From Burkholderiales bacterium (GTDB taxonomy: Bacteria; Pseudomonadota; Gammaproteobacteria; Burkholderiales; Burkholderiaceae_C), in contig JAGWLR010000001.1 of NCBI GenBank assembly GCA_028864885.1, positions 1 to 64,000 on the forward strand: DNA of 64,000 bases, in the 5' to 3' direction. Each line of letters starts with the position of its first letter. Position 1 is the stretch's first letter. Below, piece by piece: positions 61,115 through 64,000 of the stretch. The position numbers were made by a program, and so were the translations under genes. The notes below the pieces were generated by a model. The model worked only from the letters and a program-made list of their open reading frames with translations. It was not told the DNA's origin and made no database searches.

Positions 61115-62527
61115 ATGAGTCAAGATCAAGTTCATTCCGATTCTGTTGCGTCCGCACCGGTCCACCCCAGCCAAGAGTGGCTGAAAGTCGAGTCGCTCGA
61201 CCTGGAGGCCCAGGGCGTTGCACACCGTGCCGATGGCAAGGTGGTCTTCATCGAAGGCGCATTGCCCGGTGAAGAGGTGCGTGTCACCGTTCATCGCAAA
61301 AAGAACAACTGGGAGCAGGCCAGCGTCACCGAGATGCGGCATGAAAGCTCCCAACGCGTGCAGCCTGGGTGTCCTCACTTTGGCGTGTGTGGTGGATGCA
61401 AGATGCAGCACTTCCACGCGTCTGCGCAGGTTGCCGTCAAGCAGCGTGTTCTCGAAGACAACCTGTGGCATCTGGGGAAGGTCAAGCCTGAAACCCTGTT
61501 GCGGCCGATTGAAGGGCCCACCTGGGGATATCGCTTCCGTGCGCGGTTGTCGGTTCGCTATGTGGCCAAAAAAGAGACCGTGCTGGTGGGCTTCCATGAG
61601 CGCAAGTCCCGCTATGTGGCCGACATTCAGAGTTGCGCGATCCTGCCACCACATGTCAGCCGTTTGTTGATGCCCCTGCGTCAGCTGATTGGTTCGATGG
61701 CTGAGCGCGATCGTTTGCCTCAGATCGAAGTGGCCGTCGGTACCCGTGTCACGGTTTTGGTTCTGCGACACCTTGAGGCCTTGGGGGATGCAGATCGGCA
61801 AAAGCTGCTCGACTTTGCCAAAGAGCACAGTGCGTGGAATGGCGGCGAGCACTTGATCTCATGGTGGCTGCAGCCCAAGGGGCCAGATACGGTGCATCCT
61901 CTCGACCCGAGCCTGCCGGGGTTGGATTACACCCTGCCCGAGTACGGCATCACCATGCCGTTCAAGCCCACAGACTTCACGCAAGTCAATCACGCCATCA
62001 ATCAAGTGCTGGTGGGGCGTGCCTTGCGTTTGCTGGAGGTGCGCCGCGATGAACGTGTCATAGACTGGTTCTGTGGTCTGGGCAACTTCACTCTGCCTTT
62101 GGCCACCCGTGCGCGTGAGGTGCTGGGCATTGAGGGCAGCGAACAACTGGTCGCACGTTCTCGTGAGAACGTGGTTGCCAATGGCATCCAGACCCCGACC
62201 AGCTTTGTAGCGCGCAACCTCTTTGAAATGACGCCGCAAGAGTTGGCCAGTTACGGCCATGCTGACAAGTGGCTGGTGGATCCCCCGCGCGAAGGGGCGT
62301 TTGCCTTGGCCAAAGCGATGGCCGATCTGCATCAGGATCCGAGTCTGGTTCCGGATTGGGTGCCTCCCAAGCGGATCGTTTATGTCAGCTGCAACCCCGC
62401 CACGCTGGCCCGAGACGCCGGCTTGCTGGTGCATCAGGCTGGCTATCGCTGTGTTGCGGCAGGGGCGGTCAACATGTTCCCTCACACGGCTCACGTCGAA
62501 AGCATGGCCGTGTTCGAGAGGGCCTGA
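61115..62527 (+). CDS. rlmD: 23S rRNA (uracil-C5)-methyltransferase
   Basis: [15 protein letters not shown] FeS motif; [30 protein letters not shown]. Confidence 0.94.
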   Translation: MSQDQVHSDSVASAPVHPSQEWLKVESLDLEAQGVAHRADGKVVFIEGALPGEEVRVTVHRKKNNWEQASVTEMRHESSQRVQPGCPHFGVCGGCKMQHFHASAQVAVKQRVLEDNLWHLGKVKPETLLRPIEGPTWGYRFRARLSVRYVAKKETVLVGFHERKSRYVADIQSCAILPPHVSRLLMPLRQLIGSMAERDRLPQIEVAVGTRVTVLVLRHLEALGDADRQKLLDFAKEHSAWNGGEHLISWWLQPKGPDTVHPLDPSLPGLDYTLPEYGITMPFKPTDFTQVNHAINQVLVGRALRLLEVRRDERVIDWFCGLGNFTLPLATRAREVLGIEGSEQLVARSRENVVANGIQTPTSFVARNLFEMTPQELASYGHADKWLVDPPREGAFALAKAMADLHQDPSLVPDWVPPKRIVYVSCNPATLARDAGLLVHQAGYRCVAAGAVNMFPHTAHVESMAVFERA

Positions 62528-62534
62528 GCTTGTG

Positions 62535-63602
62535 TCAGTTTCGTGCCCGTCGCTCGATGCGCACCGTCTGAGGCTGGGGCTGCATCGGGATGGGGTGGGT
62601 CTGCTGACCTAAAGCACGAGCACGGAGTTGACCGCAGCCTCCATCGACATCTTGACCAGCTGAATGTCGAAGCTTGGTCAGAATGCCCCTTTGGTGCAAT
62701 TGCCGAGCCAAGGCCGCTGCATGCTCCCAGTCAGGGCGGCGGTACGCGGTCCCCTCCACCGAGTTGAAGGGAATCAAGTTCATGAGGGCGTACTTGCCTG
62801 TGAGCAAGCGCACGATGCCATCGATCTCATTCTGGGTGTCGTTGATGCCCTCCAGCAGCGTCCACTGATATTGGATCGGATACCCGGTGGTGCGCGCGTA
62901 TTGCTCGCCCAGTTCGACCAAATCATCCGGGGTGATCCGCGGGGCTTTGGGCAGCAGCGAGGCACGCAGATCGGCCCGAGTGGTGTGCAGTGACAAGGCC
63001 AAAGCCGGTTTGACTGGGCCTTGCGGTAGCCGCTCGAACACCCGTGGATCGCCCACGGTCGAAAACACCAGGCTCTTGTGACCGATGCCGCCCGTGGTGC
63101 CCAGCAACTCGATCGCTTCCATCACGTTATCAAGGTTATGGGCCGGTTCGCCCATGCCCATGAACACCACCTTCTTGACCGGGCGGCGTGTGCGAGCCAG
63201 CGCCACTTGCGCCACGATTTCGGCACTGCTGACCTGCCTGAGCAGGCCATCTTTGCCTGTCATGCAAAACACACATCCGACGGCACACCCCACCTGGGTT
63301 GAGATGCACAGACCGTCACGAGGCAGCAAAACGCTTTCGACCATTTGTCCGTCAGCCAAACGCACCAACAGTCGCTCCGAGCCATCTTCTCCGGGGTGCG
63401 CTGACTGAAGGGTTGCCAAGGCGGTCAGTTCGCTTCGAAGCTGGGGGATCCAGTCACGGACCTCTTGCGGCAGGAAGTCTTCCGGCCGTCGTTTGCCGCC
63501 TTCAAAGGGCAAGGCTTGCGACCATTGCCTGAGAACACGTTGTTCATGGCAGGCCTTTGCGCCTCGTTTTTGAAGGCCATCTCGAATGTCTTGAATACGC
63601 AT
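62535..63602 (-). CDS. RlmN/Cfr-family radical SAM RNA methyltransferase (paralogue-like)
   Basis: CAVGCVFC radical-SAM motif; VFMGMGEPAHN; GQDVDGGCGQL. Confidence 0.88.
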   Translation of the reverse strand: MRIQDIRDGLQKRGAKACHEQRVLRQWSQALPFEGGKRRPEDFLPQEVRDWIPQLRSELTALATLQSAHPGEDGSERLLVRLADGQMVESVLLPRDGLCISTQVGCAVGCVFCMTGKDGLLRQVSSAEIVAQVALARTRRPVKKVVFMGMGEPAHNLDNVMEAIELLGTTGGIGHKSLVFSTVGDPRVFERLPQGPVKPALALSLHTTRADLRASLLPKAPRITPDDLVELGEQYARTTGYPIQYQWTLLEGINDTQNEIDGIVRLLTGKYALMNLIPFNSVEGTAYRRPDWEHAAALARQLHQRGILTKLRHSAGQDVDGGCGQLRARALGQQTHPIPMQPQPQTVRIERRARN

Positions 63603-63624
63603 GGGGGCGAGTGTAAGCAAGGGC

Positions 63625-63996
63625 TCAGCTCAGGGCAGGGGCTCGCAGGGCACTGGGCGGGTGCCCTGTCCAGCGTCGGAATGCGCGGGTGAAGTGGGCG
63701 GGGTCTTCAAAGCCAACCCGCTGCGCAATGTCGGCGATCGCCAAGCCTGGCTCGGCCAGCAAGGCCCGAGCGGCGCGCATCCGAACGGTGTCCTGAAGAG
63801 ACTTGAAGGTACACCCTTCGCGCTGAAGGTGGCGCTTCAGGGTTCGTTCTGAAACGTGTAAAGCCGCCGCCATCTGGGCAATGGTTCTGGGGGCATGGTG
63901 TGCCTCTTGTAGTCGGACCAGCACCTGTTCGCGCCAGCTCCCCGCGATGCCGAGACGAACCAGTTCGGCCTCGCATTGTTCTGAAGCTTCGCGCAA
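63625..63996 (-). CDS. AraC-family regulator (C-terminal part; extends beyond window)
   Basis: MAAALHVSERTLKRHLQREG...IADIAQRVGFEDPAHFTRAFRRWTGHPPSALR. Confidence 0.85.
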   Translation of the reverse strand: MREASEQCEAELVRLGIAGSWREQVLVRLQEAHHAPRTIAQMAAALHVSERTLKRHLQREGCTFKSLQDTVRMRAARALLAEPGLAIADIAQRVGFEDPAHFTRAFRRWTGHPPSALRAPALS

Positions 63997-64000
63997 TGCC

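Overview
64 kb of a GC-rich betaproteobacterial (Burkholderiales-like) chromosome, judged from gene content and order. Positions 1 to ~9797 look like the right-hand part of an integrated genomic island: an IS21-like terminus that truncates a mobC-like gene; a tightly packed five-gene operon encoding HipB, HipA, two N6-adenine methyltransferase-like proteins and a GIY-YIG/SF2-helicase protein; and a PAAR / SleB-like hydrolase / secreted-protein cassette that looks like an orphan T6SS effector-immunity unit. The island ends at a 3' fragment of tRNA-Met (~9752-9797), a typical attR signature. From ~9.9 kb onward the sequence is chromosomal backbone: yeiH/LysR, a FeeM-like GNAT, a hybrid kinase, tandem lipases with a lipase foldase, a subtilase, a Fur-box-preceded redox cluster (di-heme peroxidase, porin, FMN-binding protein, ApbE, membrane protein), an ABC transporter, srkA, an HDOD protein, the complete flgA-flgN set, recJ, lolCD, tatD, a glycosylase, a GspE/PilB ATPase, a two-component system, surE-pcm-nlpD-rlmD (no rpoS at its usual position), an rlmN-like gene and a partial AraC regulator. 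The best candidate for an undescribed system is the hipBA-MTase-MTase-GIY-YIG helicase operon (747-7153). All calls come from reading the sequence and ORF track; no database search was run.
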